Positions 46,383 to 59,880 of a stretch of DNA of 64,000 nucleotides are shown one piece after another. The notes below the pieces were generated by a model, which saw nothing but the letters and a program-made list of their open reading frames with translations, did not search any database and was not told where the DNA came from. Source of the DNA: Paraspadella gotoi (taxonomy: Eukaryota; Chaetognatha); NCBI GenBank assembly GCA_051294375.1, contig CM119266.1:2845812-2909811 (forward strand). The letters run 5' to 3'. The translations under genes and the position numbers were made by a program. Numbering within the stretch: the first letter of the stretch is position 1; every line of letters begins with the position of its first letter.

Positions 46383-49300
46383 ATGGCGGCGTTAGAAAGA
46401 TGGATATTTTCCAAGGAACAATTGAAAAATACGCCCAGTCAGCGGGCTGGGATATCGGCGGAGACGGAGCTGAACCAAAGACAACAAGCCGCTCAATTCA
46501 TCCAAGACATGGGGCAACGTCTTTCAGTGTAAGTCACTCGAAAACGCGACTCTTTTCGCGTCCCAATGAAAACATGTGCTTTTTTTTTCGCCTGAACGGA
46601 GGGGAGCACGCGTGATCCGCGTGGAAGGGTGACGTTTGAGGTGGGGCCTGTTGAGTTCAGTGGGACCATAACTGACCATCAAGCTGGTTTGGCCGATAAA
46701 TTGCGTTTCGTTATGAAACCGGATTTCACCGACCACCTCATTTCTGATAAATGTGGCCCTTGTTGTCGCATATTCGCGGGGCGGGTTAATCATTAGACAT
46801 TAGAATAAAATTATTTTGTTGAGTAAAGATAAGCATGAGCGTAATAAATAACATTATGAATATGTAAAACTGAGTTAAGTATAACCGCTTTATAAAAGCT
46901 GCCGTGATTACCGAGTTATTTTACCAAATGATCAAGCAATTTAGACATATTTTAAATGGGCAACTAAATTCAGAGTACAAAAATTCATGAATTGTAGTAT
47001 ATAATTAACAGTATAGTATATAAAAATATACGTGCGAATTGCGTATGTATTTAGCGTTTTCGAGGATATTTTTAAAAATTTGCTTCCTTTCAGAAATCAA
47101 CTGTGTATCAACACGGCAATCGTTTACATGCACCGGTTTTATATGTATCAAGTCTTCACCGATGGAACCAAATCGGATCGACGATTCCATCGAACGGTGA
47201 GAGAAATTCACCTCATAAATTAAATTTATACATAATCTTCTGGATTTCTTCCCAATTAATAATTAATTTAAATTAATTTTTACAGGCGATCGCGGCCGCG
47301 GCGCTTTTTCTCGCCGCCAAAGTGGAGGAGCAGCCGCGAAAGCTGGAGCACGTGATCCGGGTTGCCTACGTCCTGTGCAACCGGAACTCCCAGCTCGATC
47401 CCTCCTCCGACTTGTACATGGAAAAGGCGCAGGAACTCGTCACTAACGAAAACATTATCCTCCAAACGCTGGGTAAGAGGGGAAACTTGTTCCGTTTGGT
47501 CTCCACATCTATGGCGGTCAACTGCAGTGTGTTTTTGTCTTTCCCGCTCATAGGTTTCGACGTCCAAATCGAGCATCCTCACAAGTCCGTCGTCAAGTGT
47601 TGCAATCTCGTCAAAGGTGCGTACGTAAAGAACCTTCGGTTCTCTTAATAATTAGGAAAGTAATAAATAGATTCGAAAGGTAGATATTTTGCAGTGTTTT
47701 ATGTGGAAAAAAAAACATATAAAACGATAAAAAAATATGCATTTGTCAAACTAAGTTGGTGATGGGTCCGGGAGAGAGAGAGAGAGACGGTTAAAAAGAA
47801 AAAAAACGAGTCGGACAATCGGGTATGAATGGACGGGCACTTTTGGCTAATCGCTAATCGCCCGCCCCGTTTGCCCCTTTTGTTGCCACGCCTACGTCGC
47901 CCGCCCGCCATCGCCGCGCTCGCCGACGGAATGGCTCCGCCAACACCCGTCCACCCCTTTACTCTCTCCTCTCTTTACACTAATAGCGAGCAAGGACTTG
48001 GCGCAAACGTCCTACTTCATGGCGACCAACAGGTTTAATTAATAGTTAGATTAATTTTTAACATTGTCTTGAGCGTCTGTATATCTAAATTATATTAAAT
48101 CACTGGATGGTGACTTTGTTGACCGCCGCGCTTCGTCTTCGGACGTCGCGCGGTCGCGATTCCTGAATATTTGGCTTGTCATGTCAGCTTTGGTCCCTCC
48201 GTCGCTTCGTAAGGCTCCAGTTGATGCCAGACGTAATTTCAGATGTAAATAAAAGACGTACGTTTATATTGAATGTGTGGACGCAAATGTTTCTTAAATA
48301 GATTTCGATGTTATGTAGTACAGAAGACTTCATATTATAAAAAGAGGCACCCCTTTTTTGTGACCAGAACACGTTCCGAGAAATCTACTAGACCAAATTT
48401 ATTGGAATTTTGATCCCTATGTAAATACAAATAAAACTATCGAGGCGAATTTCAATATTTGACCCCTGAGCCGAGATATGGGGAAAAAATGGTGAAATTT
48501 AAAAAAAATATCTTTTAATTATTTTTGTTTTGAACAGTTGCACTGACGTTTGCTCTTCCACCAAAATGTATTTATTACCTCAAAAATGTTAGTTTACTTT
48601 AATTTTCATCTTCATGAACATCAGCTGTTCAAGTCAGATTTGGAATAATTTGGGAAAATTAGAAGTAAAACGATGAACAATGCATGTTCAAACAATGCTT
48701 AATTATTAAAAAAATATCAATTTTAGTTTTAAAATGTTTTTTTACATGTTTAAGACGTCAATGCTACTAAAAATATTAGAATATAAAACAAAATTTGTGG
48801 CCCCCCAGGGGTTCAGCCCCAGGACCCTGTATCTCTTGTCAGGGGTTGAATATCAAAATTCGCCTCGATAGTTCCATTTATATTGTCATGAGGACTGTAT
48901 AGGTAAAATTTCATAAAATTCGATCGGGTAGTTTGGTGGGAACATATTCTGGTCACAAAAAAAGGGTACCTCATTTTATAATATGAAGCCTTCTGTAATC
49001 TGTATGTACTATATTTTTAAGTAGATAACTATAAAATTTATATTAATTTTTCTCCATCCCCTCAACCCTTTTTTCCTGTTTTTTATTTCCCTTCTTCGGT
49101 TTGTTTCCTTTTTCTTCTCTCTTATTATCCTTATCATTCTTCTCATTTGTCTTCCGTGTCCTTCTTTCTTTTCTCTCCCCTCTCTCTCTTACTCTCATAC
49201 TTCACCACCTCGTAGTCTGCACCTGACGACCTTCTGCCTTCAATACAAACCGACGGTAGTGGCTTGTGTCTGCATCCACCTGGCGTGCATGTGGTCCAAC

Positions 49301-52300
49301 TGGGAAATTCCTCAGTCCAGCGAGGGTAAAGATTGGTTTTACTATGTCGACAAATCCGTCAGCAAGGAACTTCTCAAAGGTGAGTTATTTCTTCGACTCC
49401 TCAGTCCTTACCCACCCTACGATTAAAGAACTAACAAATACTGTATAATAAATAATAAATGTTTCGTACTTCCTTATAGAATGTCCTTCATTCATTAAGC
49501 AGCTTTTAACCTTTCTTAGAGATAAAAAATCCACTCCGAAAGATGAGTTTATCAATTCTCCTATTTACTTTCTTTACATAAACAGAATTGTCGGAAGAAT
49601 TTCTCAACATTTTGCAGAAAACCCCTTTGAGGTTAAAGAAGCGTCTCATGTCGTTTCGGGTAAGTTTCCTTATTCTCTTTTATTCCGTTGTTAATTTAAC
49701 GGATTCTGTAAGAGATGAAATTTTGAGGCCCTTTCTTATTATTCCCCTTGACTCCTTGTCCTCCCCGTCAAACCCTACCTCCCTTACCACCCCCACCATC
49801 CCACCATCCTTGACTCACCCATCCTCCGCCCCGTCAAGTCGGCGCAGGGAGGCAATAACAAGGAGGAAATGGCGCGACGAGCTTCCCTCGAATTCGCTTC
49901 CGCCACCAACAACACCCACTTGGCGCCGACCATCCACCATCGGGGCCTCGACCACCCTGGGGAATCAGCGCCCCAGGCCGGCGCCACTTCGAAAGAGGCG
50001 CCGCCTGTCGCCGGGCCGTCGACGTCGTCATCGTCGCGGCAATCAATGCCGTCGTCATTGTCGTCGCACGACCCGACGGGTAAAGGGGATGCGGCGTGGG
50101 CGAAGAAGGCGACGGCGGTGAGACAACCCGGAAACGGTGAGTTGGTGGAGAACCAGTGGGTAGATGAGAATTGCCGGTGGTGAATCGGTGAACAAGATAA
50201 GCTGTACTTCGTCGATTGTGTTTTGACCCACTTTTCCTTTCCTCCTTCTCCTCCTCCTCCAACATAAGTCTCCCACCCGCAACCTCACCACCCTCATCAC
50301 CATCCCGGGAGTCGGTCTCACGGCGAAAGCACCACTCCCCAACGAAAGCGGCCCAGCGAGGGCGGGAGCTTAAGCCACGGGGGCCGCGGCGGACCCGAGG
50401 GCGGCGAACCATTGCCCAAGAAAATCAAACCCGAAGTGCCTACCAACAGCAGAACGACGGATCCACAACAACTACAGCAGAACCAGCATCTCAATCCGAA
50501 TCCTCACTCACAATCATTCCACGGCGGTGAGTTAGAAAATTTAATTTACCGACCGAATCGCTTGGAATTCAAATTTAAAAATGATAAAATATAACCAGAG
50601 AAAAATAAAAAGAAATTCCCCTCGCAGGAGATCCCTCCTCCAAGAAACTCTCCGCCGACTTCGGGCCTCCTTTGAGCCTATCATCTAAGGCGCCTCACGC
50701 GCCGCACGCGCAGCCCTTCGCCCACGCGTCGAGCGCCGCGACGCATTTGTCCCACGTCGTCGGAGCCGGACATCACCGGCATTCATCTACTCGCTCCGGC
50801 GGCGCGCCCACTGCCGCCGCCGCTAACGGAACCGTCGGTCATCCGCCGCTGCAGCAGCCGCACAGGTCGACCACGACGCCGCAGCAGCAGCTGCAGCAGC
50901 AGCAGAGGACGACGCCGTCGACGGAGGGAGAACGGGCGAAGGGAAAGGGGGCGGGGCTGACGACACCGCCCTGCGTCGTTTCTTTGGGCAGCAAAGTCGA
51001 GGAGACTCTCGTCGATACTGACACCATTCTCTCGCGGTAAGGATTGAGTCAGGGCTCTTCGTCTTACTGCCTCATCCCTAACCTTTACTCCTTAGTCTAT
51101 AACCTTTCATTTAATTCAAAACTTTCTAAAATGAACCCATAACCCCTCAAACTAAGTATTAAGGCGGGCCAGAATTTAACACTTTACAAAAAATTAATAA
51201 TAAATGGGGTAAAATTTGAAAAAAACCTTAAAAAATCATCATCATCATTCATTAAATTTTATAGTTTTTGTTAATTTTCATATATAAATCATTAAAATTT
51301 AAAAAAGTTGTAATAATAACCGTCATCTAAATTTTCAAGCTCTATCAGTTTCCGTTAAAAAAAATTAGAATTTATTAAAAAAAATTTTGATATTATATAG
51401 TAGTTGGATAATATAAAATAACTTGCATGCGTTAAATCTTATTTTTTTTTTAAATTGTTACGATCTTTAATAAACACATTAACAATATTTATACCGGACT
51501 TCTGTTAGTTTGTACCCTGTTCCGCCAATGAATTTTACTTCAATATCTAAAGCCCTTTAGTCTTCACCAATGGCTGAATGTACTAAAATGACTTTCTCCT
51601 GGCAGAGGGACGTTGCAAATGATTCAGTCGCCGGAATTTCATCACAACCAACGAAAAGTCACAAAACACATCAACCCCATAGTCGCTAAGCAACGGACGC
51701 TATCTGGATCGGAAGGAGGTATGCCCTTTCACGAAGCCTTTGCATTATATTGGCCGCGTTGTTCAACAAAGCAATAAAATGTCGAATAAAAAAAAAAACA
51801 ACCAACTGAACCTAAATCTGGGAATTTAATTCAACTAATTCCCTAAACTTAATGAGACATTAATTAACTTGGGACCAATTTTACTCTCCAGGTCCTCCGG
51901 GGGTGAAGCAAGAATTGAAATTTGACGTCGAGACTTTGAGCAACGAAGCCAACGCTTCGATGGATTCCAAGCCGGTCAAGGTCGAGAAGGCCGAGGTTAA
52001 GCCCGAGAGACTCGACGGGGTAAGTCACTGCAAAGAGCCTAAGAGTGAGGCTTATTAGCCCAACCAACTATATTTTCGCAATGTATTTGTTTGTTTATTT
52101 TTAACCCAACCAGATTTACTCCTCGAAACCGACCACCGACTCTCCGACGACATCGAAGCCCGTCGCCCCGCGCCCCGATGCCGCCGCCGCCGCCGCCGCC
52201 ACCGCCGTCTCCCTCGCCCCCGTCAAGCAGGAGAAGCCGCACAAGAGCGAAAAGACTCACAAGAGCGATCGGACCGAGAAGCACCACAAACACCACAAGC

Positions 52301-54168
52301 ACAAAGACAAGGACAAGGACAAGAGTCACAAGCGCGATCGGAGCGACAAGCATCGCGAGAGTCGGGAAGCCTCCGATTCGCCCAAGCTCAAGATCAAGCC
52401 GGTGCTGCCGACGGAGGCCGACCCACCCGACGGATTCGCCACCTCCTCCCCGACGTCCGGCCTCAAACTCAAGGTGCGGTTCGGCGGCGCTCCTTCCGTC
52501 GCCGGGGGCAGCGCGGGATCAACGCCGCCGGCGCCGTCTCTTACCAAATCGGGATTCGTCGGCGCCGCGGCGACGAATCACACGGGACACGCGGCGTCGC
52601 CGCTGAGCGTCAAGAGGGAATCGACGGCGCCGACGGGGAATGGAACGGGTGAGTTTGGGTGCTTAAGAATGGAGCGGGTGAGTTTGGGTTTTTAGGGGGG
52701 CGGGAGAAATGGATTTGTAGTAGGTAGTTAGGGCTTAGGGTGTTAAGGATGAGGGGTGCTTAGGGATTATGGGTGGGGGACTGGGGGTAGGGTTAGGGGT
52801 GCTGAGGCTTAGGGATAGTTTTCAAAATAAAATTTTTAATTTAAAAATTTTCTGCTCTTACTAATGTTTTTTTTTTATTTTGCGTAACGTCATTCATAAG
52901 AAGCGAAAAACAAATCATCGACCGCGACTGTAAAATTAAGCCCCATTTGTTTCATTGTGATTATTTATTAGTAATATTACGCAATGGTAATTTAAAGATT
53001 GACGAAAAACCCGCCAAATTTTTGACTAAATTTGGTATTCACTCTCGAAATAAGCGAAATTTTAGGCGACCAAGCTCGCGTTTTTCTCCTCTGACCGACT
53101 GTTTTTCTTGGTTTCATCTTAGGCGTCGCTAAGCGAGAGTCGTTTGGTTCTCAGCTCAAAGAATGGAGTGACAACGTGAAGAGCGAAGCGAAGCATTTCG
53201 TCGTCGGTTCTGCTCAGGATGTCAAGGTACCTTTTAAATTTAGTTCTTTTTTTTTTTATTACCACAATGAAACGATATCATCTCTCGACTTTCTACCACT
53301 ATCGATTGACGCAGAATGATTACGCTTCATTTCTTTTTTTCGTCAAATGTCCATGAATAATGAATATCACTTATTAATGAATATTATGCCTCGCCACTCT
53401 CTCAATCACGCGTTCCCTCAGTTTTTATTTGACCGATTTTTTACTGGTCAGCCAATTGTTTTAACGGTCTTTTTTCTGACCATCTCGAAATTTATACGGG
53501 TGGGACCATATATCGAGACAAAATTTAAAAAATCTTAAACGTTAATTTTCAGACAAAAATTTTCAGACAGTAAATTTCAAACATTTATATGAGATAGTAA
53601 ATTCTGACATCTTTATTCTCATATGGCTTTCGATTGTTGATTTTATTTCTTCTTGTTCCAGGTGAAGTCGGAGCAGCATCCGCCGCAGAACCCGCCGCAC
53701 AACCCGCCGCAGCACACGGCGCCTTCCAAAAGTCACCACCTCAACTCGCGCCTGTCGAACGGCGGCACCCCGGATGTTCCCCACAGCAACGGTTCCTACA
53801 AGCGGAAGTCCTTTCCCGGCCATGCTCACACCGCCGCTTCCGCTGCAGCCGCCGCTGCCGCTAGTTTCACCGCTTCTTCGATGCAGCAACGCGGTCCCCC
53901 GCCTCCTTATCCCGGCACATCCGCCTCCGTCGCCACCGCTCCTCCTCCTCACGGTCGCGTCTCCCTTCCGGGGTCGTCAACCCTCCCCGCCGTGTCAGCC
54001 GCCGCGGCAGCTGCAGCCGCCGGGGGCCCCCTTTCGTTGACCAATTGGGTCCAGGGACAATTCTCCAACAAGGGCCTCCACCACCAGTTGCCGCACGGCG
54101 GTCACGGTGGCCATCGCGGCGCCCCGCCTCTTCACAATCACACTTCTTACTCTCACCCTCCAGGCTAA
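46383..54168 (+). CDS. CCNT: Cyclin T, P-TEFb regulatory subunit
   Basis: Fifteen exons in phase: 46383-46528, 47094-47196, 47286-47472, 47554-47616, 47987-48032, 49216-49379, 49586-49659, 49848-50136, 50269-50526, 50628-51036, 51606-51718, 51892-52019, 52114-52648, 53123-53226 and 53662-54168, giving 1041 residues. The cyclin boxes fill residues 1-260: [89 protein letters not shown]. The C-terminal part is disordered, with a His-rich patch near 360-372 ([11 protein letters not shown]), a Lys/His stretch near 710 ([15 protein letters not shown]) and poly-Ala runs. Cyclin T pairs with CDK9 to release paused RNA polymerase II, and His-rich tracts in cyclin T1 drive condensates with the polymerase tail. 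The early boundaries are firm; exon 8's donor (50137) and exons 9-12 rest mainly on phase. Confidence 0.92.
48311..49013. mobile_element. Foldback-type element with about 170-bp inverted arms
   Basis: Left arm about 48311-48475 and right arm about 48835-49013 are inverted copies: AGAAGACTTCATATTATAAA against TTTATAATATGAAGCCTTCT, TTTTTTGTGACCAGAA against TTCTGGTCACAAAAAAA, and CTATCGAGGCGAATTTC against AAATTCGCCTCGATAG. The centre is AT-rich and non-coding. It lies in cyclin T intron 5 (48033-49215). Confidence 0.8.
51162..51535. mobile_element. AT-rich MITE-like repeat in cyclin T intron 10
   Basis: It begins AAGGCGGGCCAGAATTTAAC and ends with GTACCCTGTTCCGCC, roughly inverted. The interior shares TCATCATCATCATTCATT and TTTCAAGCTCTATCAG with the element at 58599-59213. 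Confidence 0.5.
52655..52815 (+). repeat. G-rich telomere-like tract
   Basis: Repeated TTAGGG-like blocks (TTAGGGCTTAGGG, GGGTAGGGTTAGGGG) start right after the donor of cyclin T exon 13 (GT at 52649). Four or more G-runs close together could form a G-quadruplex in the pre-mRNA. Confidence 0.55.
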
Positions 54169-56639
54169 ACGAGTTATTTTATTTCCATTTCATTTTTTTT
54201 AAATTTCGGCCGATTTATTGCTTCCCTAGTTTTCCCCCCTCTGCTCTTTCTCTCCTTCAGAATTATCGAAGTTAGAATTAGGTGTTCACCTCGTTCTCTG
54301 GAGCGAAGGGAAGGGGAACCAGAAAAAGCTGCTTCTCAAATTTGAGTTAATTTCGCTGATAGAGAGAGAGACAGATCATGCGCGCGCGAGAGAGAGAGAG
54401 AGGGATAAAGAAAAAAGTGTGGCCTTCGTTGTCCAGGTCGCCTCGCCCATCTCCCTTTTTCTCCTTCCCTCCTTTCCCGTTTTCCTAGTAGTTTTTTTGT
54501 GATTGGCCCCGATTTAACACCTTGCTACTAAGTTTATATTAAATAATCGTCGCGAGTGATGGTTTGTATGATGGTGATGATTAGCTATGATCTGTATGGA
54601 TGATATCGCTGTTGTTGTATTTTGACGGTTTGCGTGTTTATTTGTCGTCTAGGTTCATATTACTATAGTCAAATCTCTTCTCAGCATCCATGTGATTTTT
54701 TTTTTCGATTACTTTGTTATTATAATTATTAAAAAAAAAAAAAAAAACTTTGATTACTTTTAATTTTTAACAAAAAAAAATCGAGTCGATGATCGAATAC
54801 GAAAATTTGCGATTTAAATTCGAAATGAAGAAAAAAAATTTACGTTTGTCATGATCGACGTCATTATCGAGGACATGTACATTGTTAGGATCTAATTTCT
54901 TTAAATTTTCTCCTATTTATCCAACTCAGTGACCAGTTGACCACCTCTGCTTTGGTGTATTTCACAAGAAAAGCAAACGAACGGTTCTGTTTAGTTTTTT
55001 TTTCGGTCGCGCGGTTATATTTCACTTTGTCTGTCCTTTGATCGGCCCCATTGTTAGTTAAAAGTTAAAATAAGTTAAAACAATTAATAAGAATATTTAT
55101 GAGTTAACTCTTAATGGAATTAGAACTGTTTTATATTCCATAAATGCATAAAAAAACAGCTTCCATTGTTTCGAAGAATATGTAGGTGATTGATAATTAG
55201 AAATTAAAATTGTCTTTAGTTTGTTATAAACGATTATTTATCGTGCTGATCAAAATAGAAGAATGCAATTTGCAAACTAAAAAGATATATCAAATTTGCT
55301 ATTTGTTAATTTATTTAGGTTTATAGATTTAGCTATTTTTTAAAAAATGATAACTTATTGAATGGGCAAATTTAATTCAATTTTTTTTAAAGGAAATAAC
55401 GAACCAATGAATGAGTGCTGCATCCGCGATATTGTTTCATTAAGCGCGTTTTGTAGTCGTTTTTTCATCGTGATAGATTTTTGGGTCAACCCGATATCCC
55501 GAACAGTGCAGTTCGATGTCTGCTTACATCTTAGTATTTCTTTCTTACCAGATTCGGGTTTGTTCTAAGTTTCGCAGATATTTCCCCCTTATCCACTGTT
55601 TTCCCGCCATCGTGCAACTAGTGTCCGTTTTCAACCGTTTCTATCTAGAACCTTCTCCCCTTTTTCTATGAATCGAAATCAGTGGAATTTAAAATGATTC
55701 ACGATATCATTGGGATTAAAAATACTCTGCCGCATAACCTTATTCGCCTTATAACTTGAATTTAGTAGATAAATTGCGTTTGGAGTAATGGAACTCATGT
55801 CGATAGCAGTTAAATTTCTCTTCTATATTCCCCATCCCCCGCCCCCTTCTTTCAAATTGATTCAAGATCTGGTAATTTAACTTCTCCCTATCGCACCAAT
55901 ACAAGATATGAATGTATACAATTGCCATGTCGAAATATGAACAACTTTATGAATTGAAATACAAAAAAAATGAATACAACTCCTGCCTTTTTTTTAAGCT
56001 ACGAAGACATATGTGATGCTAGATAATATTCGCTACGTTTGGTAACTTTATATTAGCAATTTGTCACGTTTATCTCTTGTCAGATTAAGATTTGTTAAAG
56101 CAATAATAATAAAACCCTTAAAAAATGGTTATTTGCTATATGACACGGTGCAAGTCAACGTGGCGAAGCTTACCCATGCAAATTTTTATCATATTTTTTA
56201 AATCTGTAAGCCAAACTGTAAGCCAAAGATTTATAATAATAATACCATACGTATTTGGTTCTACCAGACTTCTTTTACTTTTACCATAACCCTCGCTTAT
56301 TTACAAAAAAGGAAAATTAGTAAAAAGGTAATAAGAAATAGATTTATAATAACGAAAATCTTTGATAAAATTTTGTATTCTTTGATTTGTCAGTTAAACC
56401 ATATAGTTAAAAAATATTTTAAATGATTATAATTATATACCAAATGATAGCTGAGACAGATCTTACTCTGTTTCTTTAGTTTATAATTTTAAATTAAAGA
56501 TTCAGTTTTGATAAATCAATTTAAAAATTAAAATGATAAATTTTAAAATTTTTTTTAGATTTAAATTTTTTTTATTGTTCCTTTTTAGTTGAGGCAAAGA
56601 ATAAGGAAGATATTTTGAGTTAAGTCATATTATTTCAAT

Positions 56640-56850
56640 AATGTATGGGGTTTATGGTTTATGGTTAGGGTAATTAGGTAATATTTTTTAAAATTTTTTT
56701 TTAAAAAATAAGTTTTTTTCAAGTGGTTTTTTTAAAAAACGTTAAAACCGCGGTTGGCGAAAATAAAATTTAGCTTGTTTGGCTTATTTTATTTTATTTT
56801 ACCCGTAACCCTAACCACCCTTAATCCTTAACTAACCTTAACCCAATTGT
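56640..56850. repeat. Telomere-like dyad element, copy 2
   Basis: GGTTAGGGTAATTAGGTAAT, then AAAACCGCGGTTGGCGAAAA and AAAATTTAGC, match 33815-33912. The right side then carries the complementary strand motif (CCGTAACCCTAACCACCC, ACCTTAACCC), so G-rich and C-rich tracts face each other. Confidence 0.55.
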
Positions 56851-56904
56851 TAACCGTTTAAAAAATATAACATAAAAATATTATTTTTCCTTTCCTTGTT
56901 TGTT

Positions 56905-57050
56905 AATGTACAACGAATTTTATTAAGAAACAAATTTAGAACATATTTCCACTTCAATGTAAATCTTTATCAGCGTAAAAACGAATTTATTTATGAAACA
57001 TATTTTTACAGACGAAATTTGTTTCTTTATAAAACTCGTACGTAAACAAT
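56905..57050. repeat. Inverted repeat, MITE-like
   Basis: ACGAATTTTATTAAGAAACA with AAATTT at the left mirrors AAATTTGTTTCTTTATAAAA with CTCGT at the right. About 145 bp in all, non-coding. Confidence 0.6.
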
Positions 57051-57139
57051 TCATTTTCTACCTCAAACATAAAAATAGCAATTAAAATAAATTTAAAACA
57101 ATTATTATTTATTATAAAATTTATCTGGGAGTAAATAAA

Positions 57140-57250
57140 CAAGACTGTGAGAGAGTCTTGATTGAAAGCTTGCAGGGACCTGCTATGTCATTATCTTGTA
57201 AGAGTGATGGAGGCCTTAAACCACCAAAGCCTGTCGAAACTCGACGCTAG
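57140..57250 (+). repeat. Dispersed repeat tail (shared with 1400 and 19640)
   Basis: TTGTAAGAGTGATGGAGGCC and ACCACCAA match 1425-1465 inside SKIV2L intron 5; ATTGAAAGCTTGCAGGG matches 19645-19665. Confidence 0.55.
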
Positions 57251-57334
57251 AGGGAAAACAAAAATAATGGATTAACTAAGCACCGACCGGTGGTAGCTAA
57301 AGTTGGTTGCGGATGTCGAATAGTAAAATTACCC

Positions 57335-57420
57335 GATATTTTTAGTTGCGCCGTGAGTACTCGCGGAGCAACTATGTCACTTTTTGGTCCGTCGGTTCGC
57401 CGGTCTGTCCATTGGTTTGT
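57335..57420 (-). mobile_element. Hairpin-ended dispersed repeat, short copy d
   Basis: A hairpin from AGTTGCGCCG (57344 on) to GAGCAACT (ending 57373) is followed by TATGTCACTTTTTGGTCCGT and CGGTCTGTCC, the layout of the other copies with a different stem sequence. Confidence 0.5.
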
Positions 57421-58598
57421 CCCACTTATTTTGTTGCTTATTTGTTAAAAAGCAAATCTAAGCGACTACTGGCGCCGCTTTTTGTTTTTAAAGAAATCTT
57501 ATAAATTATAAGGAATAAATGACATGATAAGTAAAACTAAAAAGAAAAGTAATGCGGCGAAACACCTTAGAATAACCGTTCTTTGTTTGTATATATGAAG
57601 AAAATTATGTTTTATATAACCTATTCAGAGATAACGATTTCAATTACCGATTTTTTTTATGGCTACATAGTACGCAATGCTAACTTTCATCGTGTCATAT
57701 CGTGACATATGCCATTCGAAATGTGAACCTTTTGTTTTACTTTATTTCTGAAGGAAACGTCAAACTTCATGGCGCTGACGGCCGGGCGGAACGATGTACA
57801 TTTGTTGGCAGCGCGATAGCTTTACAACGCTTGTAAAAAAAACGACGGTTCTTATTACGAAGAGGACAAATTTAATATCTTATCCAGTTGGCGAACGTCT
57901 TTAATTAATGATGGTGAATCAATAACTCATGCTTCCAAGTTAAATGGGATTTTGGTTGGAATTCAACTCGTTCAACGATGGCCGAGGCCAAGGTTGGGAC
58001 TGATAATTTAAGGAGTGGCGTAAAACGTTAAAAGAATTGGCATTCCTGGAGTTTAATACGTTCTGGAGGCTTATGGGAAAATGAAGAGCAAGGTTTTTCT
58101 TAATTAATTAACAGAAAAATAAGAACGGAAAGAGAACTGAAGAGGATAATTTGTCAGAACAAAAATTTTAAAAATTCAGATAGTATTATAATTTAATATT
58201 TGTTATTATATTAATATTAAAGTAATGATTACGTTATAGTTAAAAGTAAGTTAAGGTTTTAATAAATCAAGGTTAAGAATAAATTAAGATTAAATGTAAG
58301 TTAAGAAGAAGGGTAAGTTAAGATTAGAGTTAGGGATCGGGATCGCCAAAGAATTAGAAAGTTGTTTCGTATTATGTTTAGCGATAAAATATATTGGTTT
58401 TGTTTTACTTTAAACCTCTCCAGTAGCCTATACTATGGGAGAAGATTAGTTTTTGGTAAAATTTTATTTTTGCTAATAACTGATTAAAAAAAAAAATTCA
58501 AATGTGTTGCGACAAATTGATCACGTATATTTCTCGTGACATGACATGACTAAAATAAGTTATTAACTTTCTTAGCCCTTGTATTTATGACATTGTAC

Positions 58599-59213
58599 AG
58601 TAGGCCGGAACAGGTTGAAAACTAGAAAGTTCTCTCAAATAAATAATGATAAAGTGACTGTTAGAGAATATGAAAATAAAAATAATTTTAAAAAATTATC
58701 TTATTAATAAGCGCACGGAAGCATTTAAAGATTATTTTATTACTATATATAGTTAAAAAATTTTTTGGAATTTTTCAATTTTTTTTAATGGATTCTGATA
58801 GAGCATTAAAAGTTAGATAAAGGTTATTAATACAAATTTTTAAATTTTTTTTGTTTTATTGATAAAAATTTTAAAAAACTATAAAATTTAGCCAATGATA
58901 ATGATGATGATGATTTTTTAACGTTTTTTCTGTTTTTAACCAATTTCTTGTCAAAATTTTCAAAAATTGTAGTACTAACTTTCATTTAACTTTTCAAGCT
59001 CTATAGGAATCCGTTCTTAAAAACTAATTTTTTTTAAAAAAAATTTTTGTCATTTGTTATATATTAATAAATATTTAAAAGCTTCAGTGCAACAATCCAA
59101 TGAACTAATTCAAAAAGTTGCATTGAAAATCGATTTAGTAATAGAAGGAAAAAGGAATTTTTTTGAGAGAATTAAAAGTTATAAAAAGTGTTCAATTTTG
59201 GCCCGCCTTATTG
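58599..59213. mobile_element. MITE with TA target duplication, AT-rich
   Basis: Ends CAGTAGGCCGGAACAGGTTG and its diverged inverse CAATTTTGGCCCGCCTTATTG, flanked by TA (58597-58598 and 59214-59215). The interior has GATGATGATGATTTTTT shared with two other loci. A Tc1-like CAGTCCTGTGC terminus begins immediately after it at 59216. Confidence 0.65.
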
Positions 59214-59509
59214 TACAGTCCTGTGCTTAATAAAGAGGACACCCAAAAACATAAAAATAAATCAAGCTTCCTTTAAAATAAAAGATATTATATTATATTT
59301 ATGGAAAAAGGAACTATTGGTTTAAATTTAGTTAATATATGGCTATCCGTTAATAAGCAGTAATTTTTTAAAAATAATTACTCAGTTATAACTATTAAGT
59401 ACTCAAACAGAATGTCAGAGCAAAAAAAATAATTAAAGTATTTTTTATCTTTTGTGTTTAAGGTGCTCTGGAATAACTGGACCAATTTTTTTTTAAGTTA
59501 AACATGGAT

Positions 59510-59880
59510 TTTTTAGTCGGATTTGCTTACAGCAGATCCCGACTCTATAAGTCACTTTGTCGGTCCGTCGGTCCGCCCCCTTAATCTTGTCGGGCATTCA
59601 CTGATATCATGTCAAAACATCGAATTTTGATAAATTATGCCAAAAAAATTATGTCTGTTTGTCCTTCCGTCACTCCGTCCGTCCATCCGTCTGTCCCCCA
59701 GTAGCAAAAAAACTCCAATTACTCTTGATTGGAAGGATGGATCGGAATGAAATTTTGTGTGTCGGTAGGGAAGTATGTGATTGAGCTGGATATGAAATTT
59801 CGATGGAATCGTGCGAATGGAAATGAGTTTAAATGGAAAAAAACAAAAATCCTGTTTCACTAATTGATTATGCTTCTTTT
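59510..59880 (-). mobile_element. Hairpin-ended dispersed repeat, copy b
   Basis: Hairpin AGTCGGATTTGC (59515-59526) with GCAGATCCCGACT (59532-59544), then TAAGTCACTTTGTCGGTCCG, a GTCCGTCCATCCGTC tract and one clear monomer (AAATTTTGTGTGTCGGTAGG, GATTGAGCTGG, CGATGGAATCGTGCG). It matches 9842-10140 in order and content. Confidence 0.7.

Noticed and set aside
54961-57600. Hidden upstream exons of the SNARE gene
   Set aside because: No candidate open segment with splice sites and Habc-like sequence could be supported.
57774-57825. MALTAGRND frame as a first coding exon
   Set aside because: Short, stops soon, and has only a weak GT; no homology that I recognise.
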